Shown here: in pieces, positions 1 to 6,099 of the stretch
Position numbering within the stretch: position 1 is the first letter of the stretch
Layout: every line of letters starts with the position of its first letter
Assembly: GCA_035535195.1 (NCBI GenBank)
Contig: DATLQK010000042.1
Location: 1 to 20,558, forward strand
Direction: 5' to 3'
Length of the DNA: 20,558 nucleotides
DNA from: JACDAN01 sp035535195
GTDB lineage: Bacteria > Actinomycetota > Thermoleophilia > Gaiellales > Gaiellaceae
Notes under the pieces: model-generated
Seen by the model: the letters and a program-made list of their open reading frames with translations, nothing else
Databases searched by the model: none
Told to the model about the DNA's origin: nothing
Position numbers and translations under genes: made by a program

Positions 1-497
1 ACGACCGGCTGCGCGAGATCGGCAAGCCGACGGTCGCCCGCATCAACGGGATCGCCGTCGGCGGGGGCAACGAGCTGCAGATGGCCTGTGATCTGGCGGT
101 GATGGTCGACGACGCCTTCATCCGGCACGTCGGGCCCGAGCACGGGTCGGTCCCGGCCGGCGGGGCGACCCAGTGGCTGACGATCATGGTCGGCGACCGG
201 CGCGCCCGCGAGATCGTCCTCATGTGCGAAGAGATCCCGGCGCGCAAGGCCGAGGAATGGGGGCTCGTCAACCGAGTCGTTCCCGCTGCACAGCTCGACG
301 CCGAGGTCGATCGAATCGTCGACAACCTCGCGAGGAAGCTTCCCCAGACGACCCGCTATGCGAAGCAGCACCTGAACTTCTGGAAAGACCTCGCCTGGCA
401 CGAGACGATCAACCACGCCCGCGACTGGCTCGCGCTCTCGATGGCGACCGAGGAGCCGAAAGCCGCGATCGAGCGCTTCCTTCAGCGCAAGAAGTGA
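1..497 (+). CDS. Crotonase-family enzyme, MenB/BadI/Oah-like (5' end outside window)
   Basis: The reading frame is open from base 3 with no start codon needed, so the gene begins before the window; only the C-terminal ~165 residues are visible. The visible part has the crotonase oxyanion-hole loop (GIAVGGGNELQMACD) and then a segment reading VGPEHGSVPAGGAT, followed by the C-terminal helical part ending IERFLQRKK. The 'VGP..GS' segment is the pattern I remember for MenB, for BadI (2-ketocyclohexanecarboxyl-CoA hydrolase) and for Oah (6-oxocyclohexenecarbonyl-CoA hydrolase). The P-x-GGAT continuation looks closest to Oah, and the Asp of the MenB/BadI 'GS(V/F)D' motif is missing. A role in hydrolytic ring cleavage of an alicyclic or aromatic CoA thioester is inferred. 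The stop overlaps the next start by 4 bp (GTGA), so the two are co-translated. It could also be a plain enoyl-CoA hydratase. Family call is firm; substrate is not. Confidence 0.85.
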   Translation, partial: DRLREIGKPTVARINGIAVGGGNELQMACDLAVMVDDAFIRHVGPEHGSVPAGGATQWLTIMVGDRRAREIVLMCEEIPARKAEEWGLVNRVVPAAQLDAEVDRIVDNLARKLPQTTRYAKQHLNFWKDLAWHETINHARDWLALSMATEEPKAAIERFLQRKK

Positions 498-1267
498 GCG
501 ACGACGTCGTCCTGGTCGAGCGCGACGGCGCGATCGCCGTCGTCCGGCTCAACCGCCTGAAGCAGCTGAACGCGCTCTCCGACGAGCTGATGGCTGCGCT
601 CATCGACGCGCTCGAGGAGCTCGACCAGGACGACGCGATCCGGTGCATCGTGCTCGCCGGCGGGGAGCGGGCGTTCGCGGCCGGCGCCGACATCGCGCAG
701 CTCGCGCGGGGGACCCCGATCGAGATGTACGCCCAGCGTCGCGTCGATCAGTGGGATCGGATCCGCACCCTGCGCACCCCGATCGTCGCCGCCGTCTCCG
801 GCTTCTGCCTCGGCGGGGGCTGCGAGCTCGCTATGGCATGCGACCTCATCGTCGCCTCGGAGACGGCGCAGTTCGGTCAGCCGGAGACCGGTCTCGGCCT
901 GATCCCAGGCGCCGGCGGCACGCAGCGACTCACGCGCGCGGTGGGCAAGGCGATCGCGATGGACGTGATCCTGAGCGGCCGGTTCCTCTCGGCTCGCGAG
1001 GCGCTGCGTGCTGGGCTCGTGGCGCGGGTAGTCGCGAAGGAAGCATGGCTCGAGGAAGCGAACCGCGTGGCCCGGGACATCGCCGCGAAGGGCCCGGTCG
1101 CGAACCGCCTCGCGAAGGAGGCCGTCGACCGCGCCTTCGAGGGGCCGCTGACGCTCGGCGTCGAGTACGAGCGGCGGTTGCTCTACCTCGCTCTCGCGTC
1201 GCAAGATGCCAAGGAGGGCCTCCGGGCATTCCTGGAGAAGCGGCGGCCCGAGTTCGAAGGGAGGTAG
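494..1267 (+). CDS. Enoyl-CoA hydratase, PaaF-like
   Basis: 257 residues, full length for a crotonase monomer. The GTG start at 494 overlaps the upstream TGA in a GTGA junction; the open frame runs further upstream, but that part is only a shadow of the previous gene. Both general acid/base glutamates of classical enoyl-CoA hydratase are present: E111 in GGGCELAMACD and E131 in FGQPETGLGLIPGAGGTQRL. The oxyanion-hole AAGADI segment lies near residue 62. It should therefore hydrate a trans-2-enoyl-CoA to the 3-hydroxyacyl-CoA. Next to a MenB/Oah-like crotonase and close to paaG and paaABCD, the likely substrate is 2,3-dehydroadipyl-CoA (the PaaF step) or another ring-opened intermediate, but the sequence alone does not separate it from a general short-chain hydratase. 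Cytosolic; probably one transcript with both flanking plus-strand genes. Confidence 0.9.
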   Translation: MSDDVVLVERDGAIAVVRLNRLKQLNALSDELMAALIDALEELDQDDAIRCIVLAGGERAFAAGADIAQLARGTPIEMYAQRRVDQWDRIRTLRTPIVAAVSGFCLGGGCELAMACDLIVASETAQFGQPETGLGLIPGAGGTQRLTRAVGKAIAMDVILSGRFLSAREALRAGLVARVVAKEAWLEEANRVARDIAAKGPVANRLAKEAVDRAFEGPLTLGVEYERRLLYLALASQDAKEGLRAFLEKRRPEFEGR

Positions 1268-1269
1268 CG

Positions 1270-1575
1270 ATGCCGAACGTGGACGAGCTCCTCGAGGGTG
1301 CACGCGAAGCGATCACCGTAAGGCGGGTCTACGGCGACCCGATCGAGCAAGAGGGCGTCACGGTCATTCCGGCCGCCGCCGTGGGCGGCGGCGGTGGAGG
1401 CGGCGGAGACGCCGACCACAACGGCGGCGCCGGGTTCGGGTTACGGGCCCGTCCGGTCGGCGCGTACGTGATCCGCGGCCAGGACGTGACCTGGGTCCCG
1501 GCGATCGACGTCACGCGGCTGGCCGTGGTAGCGCTCGGAGCGCTCGTGCTCCTGCGCTCGCTGCTCCGGCGCTGA
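1270..1575 (+). CDS. GerW/YtfJ-family (sporulation-type) small protein with C-terminal membrane helix
   Basis: 101 residues. ATG at 1270 lies 2 bp after the previous stop, with a good ribosome site (GGGAGG) inside the end of that gene. The N-terminal part (VDELLEGAREAITVRRVYGDPIEQEGVTVIPAAAV) followed by a Gly-run loop (39-46), GAGFGLRARPVGAYVI and a D/V-rich strand is the pattern of the GerW/YtfJ family, named from a Bacillus spore-germination protein but widespread in non-sporing Actinomycetota. Residues 82-97 are hydrophobic and end in Arg residues, suggesting a single C-terminal anchor. The Bacillus protein is longer, so this is a short form. Function outside spores is unknown; its position after fatty/aromatic CoA genes gives no clear hint. 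It converges with the htrA-like gene with 7 bp between the stops. Confidence 0.75.
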   Translation: MPNVDELLEGAREAITVRRVYGDPIEQEGVTVIPAAAVGGGGGGGGDADHNGGAGFGLRARPVGAYVIRGQDVTWVPAIDVTRLAVVALGALVLLRSLLRR

Positions 1576-1582
1576 GCCTGAG

Positions 1583-2593
1583 CTAGACCTCGAGCTCGAC
1601 CGGCGTCAGCTCGGCCGAGAACGAGCGCCCGTTGCGGTGGACCGTCACGTCGACCGTCCGTCCGATCAGGTCGCCCACCATCAGGCGCTGGAGGTCGTCG
1701 ACGCCGTCGACGGCCTTCCCGTCGACCTCGAGGATCAGGTCCTCCGGCCGGAGGCCCGCGGCCTGCGCGGGGCTTCCGTCCACGATCTCGACCACCTCGA
1801 TCGCCGTGTCGCGGCTGATTTGCTGAGCGAGCCGCGGCGGCAGCGGCCGCGAGCCGCCGGCGATTCCGATGTACGCGCGACGGAAGCGACCTTCGCTCAT
1901 CAGCGACCCGATGATCTTGCGGGTCGCGTAGTCGATCGGCACCGCGAGCCCGAGGCCGACTCCGGCGACGGCCGTGTTGATCCCGACCACGCGGCCCTGG
2001 CCGTCCGAGAGCGCGCCGCCCGAGTTGCCGGGATTGAGCGCCGCGTCCGTCTGGATGACGTTCTCGACGAGGCGCCATTGGCGACGTGACTGCACGGGAA
2101 GGGAGCGGCCGAGCGCCGAGACGACTCCGGCGGTGACCGAGCCGGCGAACCCGTGTGGATTTCCGATCGCAACGACGAGCTGGCCGACACGGAGGTTCTC
2201 GGCGTCACCGAGCTCGGCGGCGGTGACGTCGCTCTCGAGGCGGAGGACTGCCAGGTCGGAAAGCGGGTCGGATCCGACGAGCTCGAACTCGAGCTCGCGC
2301 CCGTCGACGAAGGACGCCTGGCCCGCGCCGTCGGTGCGGTCGACGACGTGGGCGGAGGTGAGCATGAACCCGTCCGGGGTGACCACAACTCCGCTGCCGG
2401 CGCCGTCGAGCCGGCGGCCGCCGCGGACCCGTCGCGAGACCCGCAGGTTCGCGACCGACGGCGACAGGCGCTCGGCGACGTTGGTTACGACGCGCGAATA
2501 GGCGTCGAGCGCCTCAGCCTCGGTCGGAACCGGTGCCGCGGCGGGTGGATGGTTGCCGCTCTCCTCGGCGCGCACGAGTCGGAGGTGCGTCAT
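1583..2593 (-). CDS. HtrA/DegP-type trypsin-like serine protease with PDZ domain, no visible membrane anchor
   Basis: 336 residues from ATG at 2593; a TACCGT box ends 6 nt before this ATG, which supports the start and a leaderless transcript. The S1C protease domain (about 35-235) shows the full triad: H82 in LTSAHVVD, D113 in LSDLAVLRL and S191 in NPGNSGGAL. One PDZ domain follows (about 240-330, with SPAQAAGLRPEDLILEVDG). HtrA proteases normally degrade or sense misfolded envelope proteins and carry a signal peptide or N-terminal helix. Here the N-terminus (MTHLRLVRAEESGNHP) is polar and no hydrophobic segment is found, even if the longer open frame to 3025 is used, so the product would be cytoplasmic as read. 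It is inserted on the opposite strand between two crotonase genes and diverges from paaG over a 171-bp gap. Confidence 0.92.
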   Translation of the reverse strand: MTHLRLVRAEESGNHPPAAAPVPTEAEALDAYSRVVTNVAERLSPSVANLRVSRRVRGGRRLDGAGSGVVVTPDGFMLTSAHVVDRTDGAGQASFVDGRELEFELVGSDPLSDLAVLRLESDVTAAELGDAENLRVGQLVVAIGNPHGFAGSVTAGVVSALGRSLPVQSRRQWRLVENVIQTDAALNPGNSGGALSDGQGRVVGINTAVAGVGLGLAVPIDYATRKIIGSLMSEGRFRRAYIGIAGGSRPLPPRLAQQISRDTAIEVVEIVDGSPAQAAGLRPEDLILEVDGKAVDGVDDLQRLMVGDLIGRTVDVTVHRNGRSFSAELTPVELEV

Positions 2594-2599
2594 CCGGTC

Positions 2600-2605
2600 A
2601 CGGTA
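2600..2605 (-). promoter_or_regulatory. -10 box (TACCGT) of the htrA-like gene, leaderless
   Basis: On the minus strand TACCGT is followed by exactly 6 nt and then the ATG at 2593. This is the TANNNT-N6-start layout of leaderless actinobacterial transcripts. No convincing -35 box is visible. Confidence 0.45.
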
Positions 2606-2712
2606 GCTCCGCGCGAGGAGGCTGCGTCGGGCCGGAAAGGGCGTCGCTCGCGCGCGATCCGCTCCTTCGTCGTACGCCCCACCCACCCGGGGGTCCTGCC
2701 CTCGCCACGAGC

Positions 2713-2722
2713 CTAACGGTCG
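2713..2722 (+). promoter_or_regulatory. Possible TetR/PaaR half-site upstream of paaG
   Basis: CTAACGGTCG differs at one base from CTAACGATCG, the minus-strand half of the palindromic site between paaA and the TetR gene. It lies 43 bp before the paaG start. Resemblance only; the other half of the palindrome is poor here (GAACC instead of TTCGTT). Confidence 0.25.
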
Positions 2723-2752
2723 AACCCGCACGGCTCTGTGTCGCCGATGCGC

Positions 2753-2758
2753 CAAGAT
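2753..2758 (+). promoter_or_regulatory. Possible -10 box (CAAGAT) of paaG
   Basis: CAAGAT is followed by exactly 6 nt and the ATG at 2765, the same spacing as the other leaderless candidates in this window. The same hexamer lies 17 nt after a good -35 before the metalloprotease gene. The first base is off consensus. Confidence 0.35.
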
Positions 2759-2764
2759 TGCGTC

Positions 2765-3535
2765 ATGGCCGAGGTCGAGACCACTCGCGAGGGCGCGGTC
2801 CTCACGATCACGTTCAACCGACCGGACGTCCTCAACGCGTTCAACAAGGCGCTCCACGACCACCTCAACCTGGCGCTGAAGGACGCCCGCGACCCGGAGA
2901 TTCGCGCCGTCATCGTCACGGGCGCCGGCCGCGCCTTCAATGTCGGTCAGGATCTGACGGAGTTCCAGGACGCCTCCGGCGACATCGCGGATCGGCTCCG
3001 CACGTCGTATCACCCGAACGTCCACGCGGTCCGCGCGCTCGAGAAGCCGGTGATCGCGGCGGTCAACGGTCCGGCCGCAGGGGCCGGCCTCTCGTTCGCC
3101 TGCGCGTGCGACATCCGCATCGCCGCTGACTCGGCGGTCTTCATCCCCGCGTTCATCAACATCGGACTGATCCCGGACGCGGGCGGCTCGTTCTTCATCG
3201 GCCGGCTGCTCGGGGCCTCCCGCGCCTTCGAGTGGATGTCCTCCGGCCGCCGCCTCACGGCGGGGGAGGCGCTCGACTGGGGCCTCGTTTCGGAGGTCGT
3301 CGAGACCGACGCTCTCCCGGCTCGCGCCGCCGAGCTTGCCGCCGGCCTCGGCGCTATGCCGACGCGCGGCGTCGGGATGACGAAGCGGCTCTTCGACGCC
3401 CGCGGCACGAACACCCTCGAGGAGCAGCTCGAGCTGGAGGCGCAGCTGCAGTCCGCGGCGACGAAGACCGAGGACTTCCGCGAGGGCGTGGCGGCCTTCC
3501 TGGAGAAGCGCGACCCCGACTTCAAGGGCCGCTGA
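2765..3535 (+). CDS. paaG: PaaG-type 1,2-epoxyphenylacetyl-CoA isomerase
   Basis: 256 residues from ATG at 2765, chosen because the crotonase fold begins at once (EGAVLTITFNRPDVLNAFN) and a -10-like box lies 6 nt upstream. Both hydratase glutamates are absent (S110 and F130 at the equivalent places). The PaaG-type aspartate is kept at D138 in INIGLIPDAGGSF, as is the AFNVGQDL segment at 58-64. That pattern marks an isomerase: PaaG converts ring-1,2-epoxyphenylacetyl-CoA to the seven-membered oxepin-CoA and also shifts double bonds later in the pathway. It fits the epoxidase operon paaABCD found 6 kb away. It is transcribed alone; the downstream lipoprotein gene converges with it, 9 bp between stops. 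The alternative is another delta3,delta2-enoyl-CoA isomerase, but the whole sequence follows PaaG closely. Confidence 0.85.
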   Translation: MAEVETTREGAVLTITFNRPDVLNAFNKALHDHLNLALKDARDPEIRAVIVTGAGRAFNVGQDLTEFQDASGDIADRLRTSYHPNVHAVRALEKPVIAAVNGPAAGAGLSFACACDIRIAADSAVFIPAFINIGLIPDAGGSFFIGRLLGASRAFEWMSSGRRLTAGEALDWGLVSEVVETDALPARAAELAAGLGAMPTRGVGMTKRLFDARGTNTLEEQLELEAQLQSAATKTEDFREGVAAFLEKRDPDFKGR

Positions 3536-3538
3536 CGG

Positions 3539-3556
3539 AGCCCGCTAGCGCGGGTT
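3539..3556. terminator. Small hairpin between convergent stops
   Basis: CCCGC-TAGC-GCGGG with flanking AG...TT forms a 5-7 bp stem spanning the convergent ends of paaG and the lipoprotein gene. It could terminate both strands, but it is short and has no real T-tract. Confidence 0.3.
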
Positions 3557-3994
3557 GCCGCAGACCGTGAAGCCGATCCTTCGGGCCACGGTCGCCCCTT
3601 CTCCGGCCGGTTGGAGCGACTGCTGGTACAGCGCCTGCGCCCGGGCCTCCCGCCCGGCGTAGGCCTGTTTGCCCGCCTGCTCCGCCAGGTCGAGCTGCTG
3701 GGTGAGCAGCGAGAGCATCAGCTGGAAGTCGTCCGCGACGTCGTCCGGCGGCGTCAAGCCTTCGAGCTCCGCGTTCTGCTGCCGCGCGATCGGCACCGCC
3801 CGCTGCAGGTAGACGGCGAAGTCGCGGAGGAACGTCTGCGGCCGAGGGATCCCACCGATGCGCTGCGCGTAGCGCTGGCAGATCCCGTCCGCCTGCTGGA
3901 TGAACGCATCCTTGTCCGAGTCGCCGCTGTCGCCGATCTGGCAGCCGGAGGCGACGAGGACGAGCGCGGCGAGCGCTACGGCTTGACGGCCCAT
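3545..3994 (-). CDS. Putative secreted lipoprotein, unknown function
   Basis: 149 residues from ATG at 3994. An upstream in-frame ATG at 4018 would add 8 residues; the shorter form gives a textbook lipoprotein signal (MGRQAVALAALVLVASGC, lipobox ASGC with C18 as lipidated Cys). The mature part is helical and Gln/Ala-rich, with the pattern DKDAFIQQADGICQRY near the N-terminus and a Cys near the C-terminus (TVCGNPR). It resembles many short actinobacterial lipoproteins of four-helix type with two conserved Cys. No enzymatic motif is seen. The start lies inside the last 19 bp of the methyltransferase gene, so the two are probably translationally coupled. Expected on the outer face of the membrane. 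I do not recognise a specific family. Confidence 0.75.
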   Translation of the reverse strand: MGRQAVALAALVLVASGCQIGDSGDSDKDAFIQQADGICQRYAQRIGGIPRPQTFLRDFAVYLQRAVPIARQQNAELEGLTPPDDVADDFQLMLSLLTQQLDLAEQAGKQAYAGREARAQALYQQSLQPAGEGATVARRIGFTVCGNPR

Positions 3995-4839
3995 AGGTAC
4001 GCGGTGCCCATACGCCACACACCCCGGCCTGCCTCCACCGCCGGGCGGAAGTCGGCCACGAGCCGATCGCGCTCGTCCTCCGTGAGCACGTCCGCCATGG
4101 CTTCCTCGAGCGTCGGGATCTTGGGATTGCCGGAGCTGCGCGCGAACGACTTCCAGTCTCGCGGCTCGGGCGGCTCGATCGTGGCGCGGTACTCGAGGGC
4201 GATTGGAAAGAACCCGGCCCGCTCGGCGAGCCCGAGCAGGTCGCGCTCGTCGAAGTCGAGCATCGGGTCGCTGTCCGGCTGCAGCTCCGCGAACCGGTCG
4301 ATTACCCGCCGCATCAGCTCCTGTGCCTCGGCCACGTCGTAGCCCCAGGCGCGGCGCCGTTCCGCCATCCCGAACCGGTTGATCGGCTCGAACAGCGAGA
4401 TCCGGCCGCCCGGCCGGAGGACGCGGTGGAATTCACGAAACGCACGCTCCTTCTCTTCGACGTAGATCAGCACCGAACGGGTGGTGACGACGTCGACAGA
4501 GTCGTCGACGATCGACCCGAGGTCGACGGCGGAAGCGCTTACGAACCGGCAACGGTCGACCACGCCGGCGTCCGCTGCGAGCGCGCGGCAGTCGTCCAGG
4601 AGTGGCTCCGAGATGTCGGTGAACACGACCTCGCCCGCCTCACGCTCGACCGCGCCGAACGCGATCAGCCCGTTGCCGCAGCCGACGTCGAGCAGCGTCT
4701 CGCCCGGTCCGAGAGCGGCGTTGTCCAGCACCCGGTCCCGAACGGTTGCGAGCTCCTCGAGGAGCTTCGCCTCGGCCGCGGCGTCGCCGCCGCTCCTCCG
4801 CGTGCGGATCCAGTCCGCCCAACAGTCGGTGGACGCCAC
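3976..4839 (-). CDS. Class I SAM-dependent methyltransferase
   Basis: 287 residues from GTG at 4839. The open frame runs to 4953 but that would overlap the previous gene; a TACAGT box ends 7 nt before this GTG, supporting the start. SAM-binding motif I is clear (LLDVGCGNG, residues 49-57), followed by the acidic residue of motif II (EVVFTDIS). Motif IV is VDVVTTRSVLIYVEEKERAF, and FHRVLRPGGRISLFEPINRFG is typical of the Methyltransf_11/UbiE-like group. The C-terminal ~120 residues (DFDERDLLGLAERAGF...RMGTAYLWAVKP) form a cap that probably sets the substrate, which cannot be named. It follows the zinc-ribbon membrane protein gene by 25 bp and overlaps the lipoprotein gene by 19 bp. Small-molecule O-, C- or N-methylation in the cytosol is inferred. 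Confidence 0.88.
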   Translation of the reverse strand: MASTDCWADWIRTRRSGGDAAAEAKLLEELATVRDRVLDNAALGPGETLLDVGCGNGLIAFGAVEREAGEVVFTDISEPLLDDCRALAADAGVVDRCRFVSASAVDLGSIVDDSVDVVTTRSVLIYVEEKERAFREFHRVLRPGGRISLFEPINRFGMAERRRAWGYDVAEAQELMRRVIDRFAELQPDSDPMLDFDERDLLGLAERAGFFPIALEYRATIEPPEPRDWKSFARSSGNPKIPTLEEAMADVLTEDERDRLVADFRPAVEAGRGVWRMGTAYLWAVKP

Positions 4840-4846
4840 GCGCTCG

Positions 4847-4852
4847 ACTGTA
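4847..4852 (-). promoter_or_regulatory. Possible -10 box (TACAGT) of the methyltransferase gene
   Basis: TACAGT on the minus strand lies 7 nt before the GTG at 4839, close to the N6 layout seen at other genes in the window. If used, the methyltransferase would have its own leaderless transcript in addition to read-through. Confidence 0.3.
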
Positions 4853-4864
4853 GCCCCGGCCGGC

Positions 4865-5773
4865 CTAGGCGGCGCCGCACGCGCCGCAGTGCATCGTCCC
4901 GACGCGGCGGCCGCTGCCGCACGCCGAGCACGAGGCGACGACGTCGCGGCCACATCCCTCGCAGCTGCGGTTGCCGCGAACCGGGTAGCCGCAGTACGGG
5001 CACTCGCGCCGGCGCACCCGGCGCGGCGGGATGCGCTTCGCGAGGTACCGCTGGAGCCCGACGAAGGCGAGGAGCGTCAGGCCGATTCCGAAGATCGACA
5101 GGACGAGCGGACCGAGCTCGAGCGGGTCGACGTAGTCGGTGACGTAGTCGCAGGCGAAGACGAGGGCGAGCACCGCCGCGTAGCCGACGACGGCGATCGC
5201 GACCACGAAGTACCGAGAGCCCCGGCGTCGGAGCCGGGCCAGTAGCCAATACCCGAGCGCGAGCGAGAAGGCGACCAGCGCGAACCGGAGCAGGAAGATG
5301 ATCAGGCCGTCGTGGTTCTCCCGATCCGTCTGCCGCGCGGCGATCTGCTCGTTGGCCCGGTCGGCGGCGGGCTGCGCCGCCGTGACGGCTCGCTCGGCGA
5401 CCGCGGCCTCCTCGTTCGCCCGGCGCAGTCTCACCTGCGCCAGGCCGTAGGCGCGCTCCAGCGCCGGCGCCCGTCGCCCCGCGTCGAGCGCCGTCCGGTA
5501 CGCCTCGCGGCGGAGCTCGAGGTTCTGCAGCGCCGCCGCCTGCTCGGTGTGCGCGCGAGCCAGCCGCGCGTTTGCCATTGCGAGATGGTCAAGCGCCGCC
5601 CGCTCCGGGGGCGTCGGCGCGACCGACACGAACCTCTGGGGCCCCCGTACCTCCTCCTCGATCCGGTCGTACGTCCAGATCCCGCCGATCAAGAGGAAGA
5701 TCGCCAGCACTACGGCGAGCAGCCGCTCGCTCGGCGTCGTCCGGATCTCCTCGACCTCGACCCGCGTGCTCAC
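4865..5773 (-). CDS. Membrane protein: one TM, coiled coil, three TMs, double zinc ribbon
   Basis: 302 residues from GTG at 5773, which overlaps the TGA of the XRE gene (GTGA). Order of parts: cytosolic N-tail (1-16), TM 17-35, long Ala/Arg/Glu-rich coiled coil (about 57-150), TM 155-179, TM 188-210, TM 219-241, then a basic linker (PPRRVRRRE) and two CxxC-CxxC zinc ribbons (C258/C261 with C271/C274; C282/C285 with C296/C299). With four helices both ends are on the same side and the coiled coil lies on the opposite side. Cys-rich ribbons are normally cytosolic, so the coiled coil would be outside. No enzymatic motif and no family recognised. The tight coupling to a small XRE regulator suggests that the regulator controls or responds to this protein. 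The role could be envelope sensing or scaffolding; function unknown. Confidence 0.8.
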   Translation of the reverse strand: MSTRVEVEEIRTTPSERLLAVVLAIFLLIGGIWTYDRIEEEVRGPQRFVSVAPTPPERAALDHLAMANARLARAHTEQAAALQNLELRREAYRTALDAGRRAPALERAYGLAQVRLRRANEEAAVAERAVTAAQPAADRANEQIAARQTDRENHDGLIIFLLRFALVAFSLALGYWLLARLRRRGSRYFVVAIAVVGYAAVLALVFACDYVTDYVDPLELGPLVLSIFGIGLTLLAFVGLQRYLAKRIPPRRVRRRECPYCGYPVRGNRSCEGCGRDVVASCSACGSGRRVGTMHCGACGAA

Positions 5774-6051
5774 TTCCGAACCTCCTTCGTCGTCCTCGGC
5801 CTGAGCTCGACGGCGAGCTCGCAATCGAGCGCGTTCGCGATCCGCAGCAGCGTGTCGATGCGCGGCGGGCGGCCGCCAGACTCGAGCCGCGCGATCGACG
5901 ACTGCGTCGTGCCGCAGAGCTCGGCGAGCTCCTGCTGCGAAAGCCCCCGCGCCTTCCGCTGAGCGGCGACCTCGTCCGCGATCTTCGAGAAGAACCAGCC
6001 CTCCTCGTCGGCGTGGGCGATTCGCTCGCGGATGCGCTCGAGCCGACTCAT
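5770..6051 (-). CDS. XRE/Cro-type HTH regulator (antitoxin-like)
   Basis: 93 residues, ATG at 6051. An N-terminal helix (LERIRERIAHADEEGWFF) precedes a complete Cro/C1 helix-turn-helix at about 26-82: VAAQRKARGLSQQELAELCGTTQSSIARLESG...PRIDTLLRIANALDCELAVEL. This size and layout match HigA/HicB-like antitoxin regulators and small autorepressors. No RelE/HigB-type toxin lies beside it; instead its stop overlaps the start of a multi-helix zinc-ribbon membrane protein, with which it forms a two-gene unit. The start codon lies within a set of alternating ATAGCA/TGCTAT half-sites that also covers a perfect TATAAT, so self-repression is very likely. Mature transcripts probably start about 6 nt before the ATG. 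Its neighbour upstream is the selenoprotein-like gene on the same strand. Confidence 0.9.
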   Translation of the reverse strand: MSRLERIRERIAHADEEGWFFSKIADEVAAQRKARGLSQQELAELCGTTQSSIARLESGGRPPRIDTLLRIANALDCELAVELRPRTTKEVRK

Positions 6052-6072
6052 AGCAATACTGCTATTATAGCA
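6050..6072 (-). promoter_or_regulatory. Promoter plus triple half-site operator of the XRE gene
   Basis: Three copies of one hexamer alternate in direction: ATAGCA (6050-6055), TGCTAT (6060-6065), ATAGCA (6067-6072). They make two overlapping perfect inverted repeats, with 4-nt and 1-nt spacers. On the minus strand the second repeat contains TATAAT (6069-6064), a perfect -10; the -35 is weak (GCGACT, 17 nt upstream). The operator covers the -10, the predicted start site and the first base of the coding sequence. The local A+T content is far above that of its surroundings. Confidence 0.75.
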
Positions 6073-6099
6073 AAGATGCGATGAAGAGTCGCTGCTCGG

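Noticed and set aside
1583..3025. A 480-residue version of the protease reaching back to 3025
   Set aside because: The extra N-terminal part is antisense to paaG, has no signal or fold, and a -10 box sits just before ATG 2593.
5770..6051. Classical HigBA or RelBE toxin-antitoxin pair
   Set aside because: No RelE/HigB-like ORF lies on either side of the XRE gene; the partner is a membrane zinc-ribbon protein.
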